Shown here: positions 55,040 through 63,589 of the stretch, piece by piece
Numbering within the stretch: the stretch's first letter is position 1
How the letters are laid out: every line of letters starts with the position of its first letter
Made by a program: the position numbers and the translations under genes
DNA from: Nocardia colli
GTDB lineage: Bacteria; Actinomycetota; Actinomycetes; Mycobacteriales; Mycobacteriaceae
DNA length: 64,000 bases
Assembly: GCF_008704205.1 (NCBI RefSeq)
Contig: NZ_VXLC01000030.1
Span: forward strand, 1-64,000
Reading direction: 5' to 3'
The notes under the pieces: generated by a model
Databases searched by the model: none
Told to the model about the DNA's origin: nothing
Seen by the model: only the letters and a program-made list of their open reading frames with translations

Positions 55040-55798
55040 TCACACCCGTCGAACAGGGACGCCTGCGGCTTCGAGCGCAGCCGTGTCGTCGGGTGTGGCC
55101 GACTCGTCGGTGACGATCGCGTGCAGGGCGGCGGCGGAGGCGACGAAAGCGAGTGCGGTGTGGGAGAGTTTCGCGGCTTCGGTGACGGCGATGACCCGGC
55201 GGGACGAGGCGATCGCGGCGCGTTTGATCGCGGCGTCGTCGAGGTCGTAGGCGGTGAGTCCGTCGGTGGCGTTGAGTCCGCAGCAGCCGAGGATCGCGGT
55301 GTCGAAACGCAGGGCGGCCAGCGAGGCGAGGGTCAATGGCCCGGTCAGTGCGAGTTCGCCGGGGCGCGGTGTGCCGCCGGGCACGAGCAGGGTCAATTGC
55401 GGTGCGCCGGTGAGTGCGTTCACCGCGTGCAGCGAGAGGGGGAGCACGGTCAGGCGGCGGTGTTCGAGAACGCGGGCCACCTCGAGGCAGGTGGTGCCGC
55501 TGTCGAGGACCACCGACTCGCCGTCGGCGATCAGGGCGGCGACCTCGATTGCGATGCGGCGCTTGGTTTCCCGTCCCTCGCCGGCGCGCAGTGCGAAGGG
55601 TGGTTCGTCGCCGCGCAGGAGGAGGGTGCGGGCGCCGCCGCGATAACGCTCGAGGACGCCCTGCGCGGCCAGGGTTTCGAGGTCGCGGCGGATGGTCATC
55701 TCCGAGGCGCCGGTGCGCTCGGCCAGTTCCGCTACGCCGATCTCGCCTGCTTCGCGGACGGCATCGGTGATCTGTTTCAGTCGGTCTGTGCTCGCCAC
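55040..55798 (-). CDS. DeoR-family transcriptional regulator
   Basis: 252-residue repressor. N-terminal winged helix (VAELAERTGASEMTIRRDLETLAAQG) and a C-terminal DeoR sensor with the sugar-phosphate site segments VLDSGTTCLEVAR and AAIASSRRVIAV. GTG 55798 (MASTDRLKQI) is preferred over a TTG 36 nt upstream because it gives the standard family N-terminus and keeps the operator outside the gene. It is divergent from an MFS gene across twin operators, so it is likely autoregulated. Confidence 0.9.
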   Translation of the reverse strand: MASTDRLKQITDAVREAGEIGVAELAERTGASEMTIRRDLETLAAQGVLERYRGGARTLLLRGDEPPFALRAGEGRETKRRIAIEVAALIADGESVVLDSGTTCLEVARVLEHRRLTVLPLSLHAVNALTGAPQLTLLVPGGTPRPGELALTGPLTLASLAALRFDTAILGCCGLNATDGLTAYDLDDAAIKRAAIASSRRVIAVTEAAKLSHTALAFVASAAALHAIVTDESATPDDTAALEAAGVPVRRV

Positions 55799-55807
55799 AT
55801 ACGCAAT

Positions 55808-55858
55808 CGAACATTGTTTGTGTTCGTAAGTCAATATTTCGAACAGTGATTGTGTCCG
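55808..55858. promoter_or_regulatory. Twin DeoR operators
   Basis: Two near-identical 19-bp sites, CGAACA-N7-TGTTCG at 55808-55826 and CGAACA-N7-TGTCCG at 55840-55858, start 32 bp apart (about three helical turns). They fill the short gap between the divergent deoR and MFS starts. Cooperative repression of both genes is the natural reading. Confidence 0.75.
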
Positions 55859-55872
55859 TTATGTTCGTAGGC

Positions 55873-57081
55873 ATGCAGGGATCATTGCGGGCCGCTCGGC
55901 TGGCCACGTTCGTCTTCTTCGCGTTGAACGGCTTTCTGATCGGGATGTGGGTCGTTCACATTCCCGTGGTCGAGCGGCGGGTCGGGATCGGTCATCCGGC
56001 GCTCGGGTGGTTGTTGCTGCTGCTCGGCGCGGGTGCGTTCGCCGGCATGCGGTTGGTGGGTCCGCTCGCGGATCGGTTCGGCGCGCGCCTCGTGGTGCCG
56101 GTCAGTGCGGCGTTGTGTGCGGGCGCGGTGGTCCTGCCCGGTTTATCCGCGAACATCTGGGCGTTAGGTGTCTCGCTGCTCGTGCTCGGGTTCGGCAACG
56201 GGTGCCTGGATGTGGCGATGAATGCCCATGCGGTGCAGGTCGAGCACGGTTATCGGCGGTCGGTGATGTCCGCGTTCCATGCCACCTATTCGCTCGGCGG
56301 TGTACTCGCGGCGTTGGTCGGTGCGCGCACGCTCAGCTGGGGTTGGAGCCCGGCGGCGGCGCTCGGTGCGGCCGCGTTGCTCGGCCTCTGCTGTGCGGCG
56401 GTTGCCGCGCCTGCGTTGCTGCGTCCCGAAAGTCCTGTGGCCGCCGACGTTTTCGACGTCTCGGCCCGGCGGAAGATGCCGCGGCGGATCTGGTTGCTGG
56501 CCGGTCTGGCGCTGCTGCTGATGCTGTGTGAAGGCGTGGCCAACGACTGGAGCGCGCTGCATCTGCGGGATGTGCTCGAGGCGCCTGCTGCCACTGCGGC
56601 CTTGGCGTACGGGGCTTTTGCGACCGCGATGACCGTCGGCAGGCTGCTCGCCGACCGGGTCGCCACTCGCTTCGGGCCGGTGGCGATCCTCCGCTACGGA
56701 GCGGCGGTGGCGGCGCTGGGTCTGCTGACGGCCGCGTTGTCGCCGTGGATTCCGTTGGCGCTGTTCGGCTGGACCGTGTTCGGGGCCGGATTGTCCGGGT
56801 GTGTCCCGCAATTGTTCAGCGCGGCAGGTCACGCGGATCGAAATGCCGCGGGCGCCAACGTCGCTCGGGTCGCCGGGCTCGGCTACCTCGGTGTGCTCGC
56901 CGGGCCCGCCATCGTCGGGCCGTTGACCCACCTCGCTCCGCTCAACATCGTCCTGCTGCTGCCTGTCGCGTTCTGCGTCGTGGCCGCCGGCGCCGCCGGC
57001 GTGCTGCGCCCTCGTCCTGCTTCGGATGCGCAGACCCCGCAATCGGACTCTGTCGGCGACCGCGGTGCGCTACGGTCATGA
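55873..57081 (+). CDS. MFS transporter (YbjJ/FucP-like)
   Basis: 402-residue, about 12-segment MFS protein. It opens with RAARLATFVFFALNGFLIGMWVVHIP, typical of YbjJ-like proteins, and has LADRFGARL and LADRVATRFG loop motifs. ATG 55873 is reported; ATG 55861 is in frame, while GTG 55846 would lie inside the second DeoR operator. The substrate is unknown, but control by a DeoR protein suggests a sugar, nucleoside or derivative. Confidence 0.82.
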   Translation: MQGSLRAARLATFVFFALNGFLIGMWVVHIPVVERRVGIGHPALGWLLLLLGAGAFAGMRLVGPLADRFGARLVVPVSAALCAGAVVLPGLSANIWALGVSLLVLGFGNGCLDVAMNAHAVQVEHGYRRSVMSAFHATYSLGGVLAALVGARTLSWGWSPAAALGAAALLGLCCAAVAAPALLRPESPVAADVFDVSARRKMPRRIWLLAGLALLLMLCEGVANDWSALHLRDVLEAPAATAALAYGAFATAMTVGRLLADRVATRFGPVAILRYGAAVAALGLLTAALSPWIPLALFGWTVFGAGLSGCVPQLFSAAGHADRNAAGANVARVAGLGYLGVLAGPAIVGPLTHLAPLNIVLLLPVAFCVVAAGAAGVLRPRPASDAQTPQSDSVGDRGALRS

Positions 57082-57176
57082 CCATCGCTGTTATCTGTAA
57101 CTTGTGGTGACTGATTCTCGCTCGGCCACAACGACCGTCCACGCCGTCGCCACTGGACCGTGAAGGGCTGATTGCC

Positions 57177-58061
57177 ATGGGCGACAACGACACTGACCTC
57201 ACCGGTAAACGAATCGTCATCACCGGGGCCACCAACGGCATCGGCAAGGAGATCGCGCGGGCGCTGATTCGCCGCGGCGCGGCCCTGACGCTGGTGGCGC
57301 GCAACGAGTCCAAGGCGGCCGCCACCGCCGAAGAACTCCGGCAAGAGCCGGGAGCGGCGAGCGTTCCCGACATCGTCGTGGGCGACCTCGCCGATCTGGC
57401 TTCGGTCCGCCGCGCCGGCGAGGAGATCCGCAACCGCTACGCCAGCATCGACGTACTGATCAACAACGCGGGCATCCACGCACTGTTCTCCCGCACGACC
57501 GTGGACGGCTTCGAATCCATGGCCGCGACAAACCATCTCGGCCCGTTCCTGCTGACCAACCTCCTGCTGGATCAGCTCATCGCGGCCGCACCGTCCCGGA
57601 TCGTCATCACCGCCTCGGAGGCCCACCGCAACGGCGGCCGACCGGACCTCGACCACTTCGCCGAGCCCCGCAACTTCGGCCCGGTCGGCTCCTTCCGCAG
57701 CTATGGGCGATCGAAACTGCTGAACATCCTGTTCACCCAGGAACTCGCCCGCCGCCTCGACGGCACCGGCGTCACCGTGAACTGCTTCTGCCCCGGCGCC
57801 AACGCCACCGGCCTCATCAGCGACACCCGCCTCTTCGCCGTCCCCCTGAAAGCGTTGGCGCGCACACGAATCATCAGACGACCCGAAGTAGGCGCCCGCG
57901 CCGGAATCGACCTGACCATCGACCCCAACCTGCAAACCACCACCGGCCAGTTCATCACCTCAACCCCCGGCCTGAACCTCCTGCCACCCGTATCCATCCG
58001 CCGCGACACCGACTACCAACAACGCCTCTGGCTCCGCAGCGCCGAATTGGTCGGCCTGTAA
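57177..58061 (+). CDS. SDR-family oxidoreductase (retinol dehydrogenase-like)
   Basis: 294-residue NAD(P)-dependent short-chain dehydrogenase. Cofactor motif TGATNGIGKE, structural NNAG, catalytic Ser in ITASEAH and Tyr-Lys in SYGRSK. The length and PGANATGL motif resemble the WWOX/retinol-dehydrogenase-like group. GAAGG precedes ATG 57177. Substrate unknown. Apparently monocistronic. Confidence 0.87.
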   Translation: MGDNDTDLTGKRIVITGATNGIGKEIARALIRRGAALTLVARNESKAAATAEELRQEPGAASVPDIVVGDLADLASVRRAGEEIRNRYASIDVLINNAGIHALFSRTTVDGFESMAATNHLGPFLLTNLLLDQLIAAAPSRIVITASEAHRNGGRPDLDHFAEPRNFGPVGSFRSYGRSKLLNILFTQELARRLDGTGVTVNCFCPGANATGLISDTRLFAVPLKALARTRIIRRPEVGARAGIDLTIDPNLQTTTGQFITSTPGLNLLPPVSIRRDTDYQQRLWLRSAELVGL

Positions 58062-58069
58062 ACCCGTCG

Positions 58070-58225
58070 TCAGGCCGCCAGCAGCGCCCGCGCATTACGC
58101 ACTTCCGGTATCCCGATCACCTTGGCCGCCAAGAGGAATGCCATGACCCCGACCAGCGTCCCGGCAGCAAGCGTCACGAGATGCTCGACGCGCGGGTCCG
58201 GCACAGTGTGGCGGGTGACGACCAT
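58070..58225 (-). CDS. Possible small membrane protein
   Basis: A 51-residue frame with one clear hydrophobic helix (LVTLAAGTLVGVMAFLLAA) and a short charged tail. A longer frame reaching 58411 exists, but its N-terminus looks non-coding and no good ribosome site is visible for either start. The real gene may differ. Confidence 0.35.
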   Translation of the reverse strand: MVVTRHTVPDPRVEHLVTLAAGTLVGVMAFLLAAKVIGIPEVRNARALLAA

Positions 58226-58600
58226 GATCGCCAGACAGGCTGTCGAATCGAGTGCTGGCGGTCGCGGCAATATGTCGATGTTGCTGCGAGACAAGGGAAG
58301 CCGGCAGGCTGAATCGTGATCGCGAACCTGCCGCACGGAATGTCCGAGATGCGCGAGCCGCTGGAATCGCTTGCGCGCCTGTTGATTCGAGGAACTGGCG
58401 TGGACTGCCACACCTTCCAGCGCTGCAAGTAGTAGGGGATCGGTGAGAGGGTGCGGAATCGGTGGGCTGAGTGTCGGTTAGCTCACATACTGGGATATTT
58501 CGTAGGGATTGCCGGCGATCCGTGACATGGTAGTGCAGTGAGATCAAGCTTATCGACGTGATTCGTTTGGCTCATCTACAGAAAAGAAGAAGTAAAAGTA

Positions 58601-58804
58601 ATGGCTCAAGGCAGTGTGAAGTGGTTCAACAGCGAAAAGGGCTTCGGCTTTATCGCACAAGATGGTGGCGGCGCTGACGTGTTCGTTCACTACTCCGCCG
58701 TGGCCGGCTCGGGATTCAAGTCCCTCGAAGAAGGCCAGCGCGTGGAGTTCGAGGTCGGACAGGGACAGAAGGGGCCGCAGGCCCAGGACGTCCGCGCTAT
58801 CTGA
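58601..58804 (+). CDS. cspA: Cold-shock protein CspA-type
   Basis: 67-residue single cold-shock domain, a nucleic-acid chaperone. RNP1 KGFGFI and RNP2 VFVHY are intact, and the start MAQGSVKWFNSEKG is textbook. The roughly 100-bp upstream region is A-rich just before the gene, with a weak AGAAG ribosome site. Cold-shock messages are often controlled post-transcriptionally through the 5' UTR. A strong intrinsic terminator follows 17 bp after the stop. Confidence 0.97.
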   Translation: MAQGSVKWFNSEKGFGFIAQDGGGADVFVHYSAVAGSGFKSLEEGQRVEFEVGQGQKGPQAQDVRAI

Positions 58805-58821
58805 TCGACATAGCGTGAAAG

Positions 58822-58851
58822 AGCCCCGCGCCCTTTGGGTGCGGGGCTTTT
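58822..58851 (+). terminator. Rho-independent terminator of cspA
   Basis: AGCCCCGCGCCC pairs with GGGTGCGGGGCT (12 bp, one G-U) around a TTT loop and is followed by TTTT: a classic intrinsic terminator. Confidence 0.9.
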
Positions 58852-58867
58852 GCGTTGGGTCGGGCCG

Positions 58868-59686
58868 TCAGTTCCCTTGTGCCGCAGCGGAGATCGGCTG
58901 CCACCTACGCCACAGCTCCAGCCGGGACTCGTAGTCCCTGGTGGCTATCGTCAGCGGCGCTTCGCCGAGGAAGATGCGCAACGGCGGCTCGTCCGCGTCG
59001 ACCACGGCCAGGATCGCGGTGCTGGTAGCAGTGGGGTCGCCGCTGGGCATCGACGAACGCTGCGCGGCCCTGGCTTCGCGTGCCGCGTCGTAGGCCGGGT
59101 TCGGGGTGGCGTGCTTCGATGACGGGCCCGCCCAGTCGGTGCCGAAGCCGCCGGGCTCGATCAGGGTCACGTGCACGCCGAACGGCGCCACCTCCTGGGC
59201 GAGCGACTGCGAGAAACCCTCGAGCGCCCACTTCGACGCGTGGTACGCGCCCAGGTTCAGGAAGGCGGAGATGCCGCCGATGCTGGAGACCTGGATGATG
59301 TGGCCGCTGCCCTGCTCACGCAGGATCGGGACCGCCGCCTGGGTGACCCACAGGGCGCCGAACACATTGGTCTCGAACTGCGCCCGCAGCTCTTCCTCGG
59401 TGAGTTCCTCGATCATGCCGAACTGCCCGTAGCCGGCATTGTTGACGACCACGTCGAGCCGCCCGAAGCGGTCGACCATCTGCTGCACGGCGGCGAAGTC
59501 GCCCGCCCGATCGGTGACGTCCAGGCGGATCGGCTGGAAGGTGTTGGGGTACTTGGCGACCAGGTCGTCGAGCGTACTCAGGTCGCGTGCGGTGCCTGCG
59601 ACACTGTCGCCGCGCTCCAGGGCGGCGAGTGCCCATTCGCGGCCGAATCCTCGGGAAACGCCGGTGATGAACCAAACTTTGCTCAT
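58868..59686 (-). CDS. SDR-family NAD(P)-dependent oxidoreductase
   Basis: 272-residue classical short-chain dehydrogenase. Cofactor-binding ITGVSRGFGRE, DVTD, NNAGYG, catalytic Ser in VSSIGG and Tyr-Lys in YHASK. The PGGFGTDW motif follows the active site. It closely resembles widely distributed actinobacterial SDRs of unknown substrate. It converges on the cspA terminator and is apparently monocistronic. Confidence 0.88.
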   Translation of the reverse strand: MSKVWFITGVSRGFGREWALAALERGDSVAGTARDLSTLDDLVAKYPNTFQPIRLDVTDRAGDFAAVQQMVDRFGRLDVVVNNAGYGQFGMIEELTEEELRAQFETNVFGALWVTQAAVPILREQGSGHIIQVSSIGGISAFLNLGAYHASKWALEGFSQSLAQEVAPFGVHVTLIEPGGFGTDWAGPSSKHATPNPAYDAAREARAAQRSSMPSGDPTATSTAILAVVDADEPPLRIFLGEAPLTIATRDYESRLELWRRWQPISAAAQGN

Positions 59687-59861
59687 GCCTCCACGCTAGT
59701 CACCTGGAGTGCACTCCAAGCAAGGGCCGCGGCGCGCGATTTCCCGCTGTGTGAGCCAGTCCACTCGATTTTCGTCCGCGCCGCCCTACGCGCCGGTATC
59801 GTTCCCGAACCTGAGGCAAAGCCTCTGCTCGGAACCGCTTTTTCCTGCCGAGGAGGTCGCA

Positions 59862-60053
59862 ATGCGGCGCATCTCTCTCCGCCCGCTGTGGCGTCACGTG
59901 CAGCGTGGCCTGATCTTGTGCGGTGCGTGCACCGGTGGATCGGCCCGCTGCTACATCGAGTGGGCGCGGGCCAATCCCGTCGACCCCCCGAAGCAGGAAT
60001 GCTGGGACTGGTCTGTGCCACAGCAGTGGTACGAGGCGGCCCATCGGCACTGA
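59862..60053 (+). CDS. Small Cys-containing protein, function unknown
   Basis: 63-residue basic protein whose ATG at 59862 has an excellent AGGAGG at about 6 nt; the longer in-frame start at 59709 lacks one. It has four Cys (residues about 20, 23, 30 and 47, the first two as CGAC) and several Trp. A small metal-binding or disulfide fold is possible. I do not recognise the family. It lies 88 bp before the amidase gene on the same strand. Confidence 0.7.
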   Translation: MRRISLRPLWRHVQRGLILCGACTGGSARCYIEWARANPVDPPKQECWDWSVPQQWYEAAHRH

Positions 60054-60141
60054 ACCAAGCACTCGGGGCGTGCGGCCGGCCCGCTCTGCTGGAAGAATCT
60101 CCTTGTCGCGGTGACTGTCTCGCGCGCCGAGAGGGGTCTCT

Positions 60142-61548
60142 ATGAGTGATCCGGCCGATCTACCCGCCACCGCCGTGCTGGCGGGTTACCGCGATCGAAC
60201 GTTGTCGCCGGTCGAGGTCGTCGATGCGGTGCTGGCGCGGATCGAGCGGTGGGAGCCGCACATCAACGCCCTGTACGTCGATTTTGCCGAGCAGGCGCGG
60301 GCGGCCGCGGTCGCCAGTGCGCAGCGCTGGCAGCGCGGGGAACCGGCGGGTCCGCTCGACGGGATCGCGCTCACGCTCAAGGAGAACATCGCTACCGCGG
60401 GCTGTCCGACGCCGTTCGGCACCGCCGGTTCGGACCTCACGCCGGCCGCCGCGAACAGTCCGACCGCCGACCGGGTCCAGGAGGCGGCCGGCATTCTGGT
60501 CGGCAAGACCACGATGCCCGACTACGGGATGTCGTCGAGCGGGCAGTCCAGCATTCACGGCGTCACGCGCAATCCGTGGAATCTCGCGCTCAATCCGGGA
60601 GGTTCGAGCTCGGGGGCAGCCGCGGCGGCCGCGGCCGGATATGGGCCGATCCACTACGGCACCGATATCGGCGGGTCGATCCGATTGCCCGCGGGCTGGT
60701 GTGGCGTGGTCGGGTTCAAGCCGAGCTTCGGGCTGATCCCGGTGGTCCCGCCGTACCTCGGCCGCACGATCGGCCCGTTGACCAGGACGGTCGCGGATGC
60801 GGCGCTCGCGACATCGGCGGTGGCGATACCGGACCGGCGCGATCACACGGCTGGACCAGAGCTCGCCACCGATTGGGCCGCCGCGTCCAGACCACTCCAG
60901 CTTTCCGGTCTCCGGATCGGCTTGATGACGGACGCAGGCGCCGGCTTTCCGGTGGAACCCGCTGTGAGTGCCGCGGTCGGCGCGGTCGCCGAGCTGCTGC
61001 AATCCCTGGGCGCGCACGTCGAGAAGGTCGAGCCGATCATGACCGAGGACATGCTCGCCGGACTGAACGATTTCTGGTGCATGCGGCAGTGGTCGGACAT
61101 CCGTTCATTGCCCGCGGCACGCAAAGAAAAGATCTCCCCCTTCATCCACGACTGGACCGCCGACGCCGAAAACCTGACCGGTGCCGTGGTTTTCGCCGGC
61201 TACTCGCAGTTCGACACCATGGCCTTCGCTGCCGACCGCAGGCTCGACCACGTCGACTTCCTCATCACCCCGACCTCCCCGGTCACCACCTGGCCGGTGG
61301 AAAAGATCGTCCCCGACGACGATCCGACCCTCCCGTTCAAGCATGTCTGCTTCACCATCCCGTTCAACCCCGCCGGGCACCCGGCCGTCTCGATGAACTG
61401 CGGCCGGGTCGCCGACGGCACCGCCATCGGCGTCCAATTCGTCGGCCGCCGCTTCGACGACGTCCGGCTGCTGCGACTGGCCGCCGCCTTCGAGGAGGCG
61501 CGCCCGGCACCGGCACCGTGGCCGAGCGCGCCGCCGGTCAGCCCGTGA
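60142..61548 (+). CDS. Amidase-signature family amidase
   Basis: 468-residue serine amidohydrolase. The Ser-cisSer-Lys triad is visible: Lys in LTLKENI, cis-Ser in GGSSSGAA and nucleophile Ser in GTDIGGSIRLPA. No GatB/C partner or signal peptide. Substrate unknown. It may hydrolyse a carboxamide or peptide amide. Its 3' end overlaps the convergent phospholipase gene by 11 nt. Confidence 0.88.
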   Translation: MSDPADLPATAVLAGYRDRTLSPVEVVDAVLARIERWEPHINALYVDFAEQARAAAVASAQRWQRGEPAGPLDGIALTLKENIATAGCPTPFGTAGSDLTPAAANSPTADRVQEAAGILVGKTTMPDYGMSSSGQSSIHGVTRNPWNLALNPGGSSSGAAAAAAAGYGPIHYGTDIGGSIRLPAGWCGVVGFKPSFGLIPVVPPYLGRTIGPLTRTVADAALATSAVAIPDRRDHTAGPELATDWAAASRPLQLSGLRIGLMTDAGAGFPVEPAVSAAVGAVAELLQSLGAHVEKVEPIMTEDMLAGLNDFWCMRQWSDIRSLPAARKEKISPFIHDWTADAENLTGAVVFAGYSQFDTMAFAADRRLDHVDFLITPTSPVTTWPVEKIVPDDDPTLPFKHVCFTIPFNPAGHPAVSMNCGRVADGTAIGVQFVGRRFDDVRLLRLAAAFEEARPAPAPWPSAPPVSP

Positions 61549-63589
61549 CGCTCGGCTGGCCGTTCTCGATGTGGCCGCGGAAGTGGCGCTGGTAGACCGG
61601 GTCGATGTCGACGGTGAGGGACAGGTCGTACCAGCCCTTGCCATAGCTGAGGGCATTCCAGGTGTCGGTGGTGGTTTTGCCGGGGGCGATCTTGTAGGTC
61701 CACGGGCCGCCGGTGCGGTAGCTGTTGGCCTTGACCGTGACGACGGCGGGGGCGGTGCCCTTGTTCGTCATCGTCAACTGCAGTTTGTTGTCGGCGGAGT
61801 ACGCCGCAGTCACCTCGAGCGGCGAGGTCGAGGTGCCGTTCATGCGCCAGAGGAAGCGGTTGGGGCCGTGAATGGCGATGCCGTATTTCTTGTCCGGGTA
61901 GCTCTGGACGTTCCAGGTGTCGGAAATCGTGGCACCGGATTTCACGTCGTAGTGCCACGGGCCGTCGGTGCGGCCGTCTGCCCGATATGCGGCTAATTGG
62001 ATATCGGCGGCACCGGTATTGCGGAATGTGGTGGTCAGTGCGCCGCTGGCGATGAGGGTTGCGTTGGCGACGGGCGCGTAGGGGAGGGCGCGGGCAGGCC
62101 GGGTGCCGGATTCCTGCTCCGGTGGGTGCTGGCTCCCGATCGCCGGGGGTGTGGGCTTCGGCAGTTTGCTCTGGGTGGCATCTGCTTGTGCGCGAAGGGC
62201 ATTCGCGTCGGGCAGCATCGGCACGGTGGTGTTGGGCTTGGCGAAATCGAAGCAGCCGGTGAGGTCGCCGCAGATGGAGCGGCGCCAGGCGGAGATGTTG
62301 GGTTCGTCGACGCCGGTCCACTTCTCCAGGAAGCGGATCACCGAAGTGTGGTCGTGCACTTGCGAGTTGACCCAGCCGCCGCGGCTCCACGGCGAGATCA
62401 CCAGCATGGGGACGCGCGGGCCGAGGCCGATGGGCTGACCGTTGACGTATTCGCCGGGTGTGCCGGGCGGCGCCATCGGCGGGGGAACGTGGTCGAAGAA
62501 GCCGTCGTTCTCGTCGAAGTTGATCAGCAGAGCGGTCGAGTTCCACAGATTCTGATTGCCCCACAACGCTTTCAGCACGGCCTGGGTGTAGGCGGCGCCG
62601 TCGACGGGGCGGGCGGCGGGATGCTCGGAATACCCGTAGGGGGCGACCACCCAGGAGACCTGGGGGAGGCGGCCGCCGGAACAGTCGGCGATGAAGTCCG
62701 CGAGGACATGGTCGACCTGCTTGCCCTGACCCGAGTCCGGCTTCCAGTTCTGGGCGCCGAATACCTTTGCCCGCGAGGCTAGTTCGGTGTTCTTCGGATC
62801 GTGGTAGGCATCGAAGAGCCACAGCGGGTTGTCGCCGTAGTCGCCGACGAACGGGTGGCCGCCGTCATCGCCCACCTCGTCGTTGGCATAGACCTTCCAG
62901 CTGATTCCCTTGTTCTGCAAGCGTTCCGGATAGGTGGTCCACCGATAGACGGGCTTGTAGTCGGCCGGGTTGCTGATCGCCGGACCGCCGAATTGCCCGG
63001 CGGGGTCGATGGTTCCGGTCCAGTGGTAGAGCCGGTTGGGCGTGGTCGGGCCGAGGACGGAGCAGTAGTAGTGGTCGCAGACGGTGAACGCGTCGGCGAG
63101 CGCGCGATGGAACGGGATGTCCGCGTCGGTGAAATAGCTCATGGCCATCTCGCCTTTCGCCGCGGTCCAGCCGTCGCTCCAGCCGCCGCGGACCGCGCGA
63201 TGCTGATCGTCCCAGCCGTGCGGCAGATCGCCCAGGTCCTGGCCGTCCACCTTGGCGGTGTCGACGTGGAAGGGCAGCAGGTAGCCGCCGTCGGATCGGC
63301 CCGGATCCGGTTGATAGTAGACATTTCGGCCATCGGCCTTCACCACGACCGATGCGTCGGCGAGCCCGCGCACGCCGCGCATCGTGCCGAAATAGTGGTC
63401 GAACGAGCGATTTTCCTGCATCAGGATCACCACGTGCTCGACATCGCCGAGCGTCCCCTTGCGGCTGGGCGCCGCGAGGGACTCGGCCATCCCGGCGGGC
63501 AATATTTGCAGCCCGCCGCCCAATGCGGCCGCGCCGAGCGCCCCACCGATGAATCGTCGCCTTGGAAAACCCGAACCTATGTGGGGCAC
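61538..63589 (-). CDS. plc: Tat-exported phosphocholine-specific phospholipase C
   Basis: 683-residue acid-phosphatase/PLC superfamily enzyme (non-haemolytic PLC type) that splits phospholipids to diacylglycerol and phosphocholine outside the cell. It has a twin-arginine signal (PRRRFIGG, then a hydrophobic stretch to about residue 35), the catalytic start LMQENRSFDHYFGT and the ENDGFFDHVPPP metal loop. Two C-terminal beta domains (about residues 500-680, paired TDGPWHYDVK and TGGPWTYKI repeats) match the usual DUF756 pair. GTG 63589 follows AGAGGA. Sphingomyelin is also a substrate for some members. Confidence 0.93.
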   Translation of the reverse strand: MPHIGSGFPRRRFIGGALGAAALGGGLQILPAGMAESLAAPSRKGTLGDVEHVVILMQENRSFDHYFGTMRGVRGLADASVVVKADGRNVYYQPDPGRSDGGYLLPFHVDTAKVDGQDLGDLPHGWDDQHRAVRGGWSDGWTAAKGEMAMSYFTDADIPFHRALADAFTVCDHYYCSVLGPTTPNRLYHWTGTIDPAGQFGGPAISNPADYKPVYRWTTYPERLQNKGISWKVYANDEVGDDGGHPFVGDYGDNPLWLFDAYHDPKNTELASRAKVFGAQNWKPDSGQGKQVDHVLADFIADCSGGRLPQVSWVVAPYGYSEHPAARPVDGAAYTQAVLKALWGNQNLWNSTALLINFDENDGFFDHVPPPMAPPGTPGEYVNGQPIGLGPRVPMLVISPWSRGGWVNSQVHDHTSVIRFLEKWTGVDEPNISAWRRSICGDLTGCFDFAKPNTTVPMLPDANALRAQADATQSKLPKPTPPAIGSQHPPEQESGTRPARALPYAPVANATLIASGALTTTFRNTGAADIQLAAYRADGRTDGPWHYDVKSGATISDTWNVQSYPDKKYGIAIHGPNRFLWRMNGTSTSPLEVTAAYSADNKLQLTMTNKGTAPAVVTVKANSYRTGGPWTYKIAPGKTTTDTWNALSYGKGWYDLSLTVDIDPVYQRHFRGHIENGQPSVTG

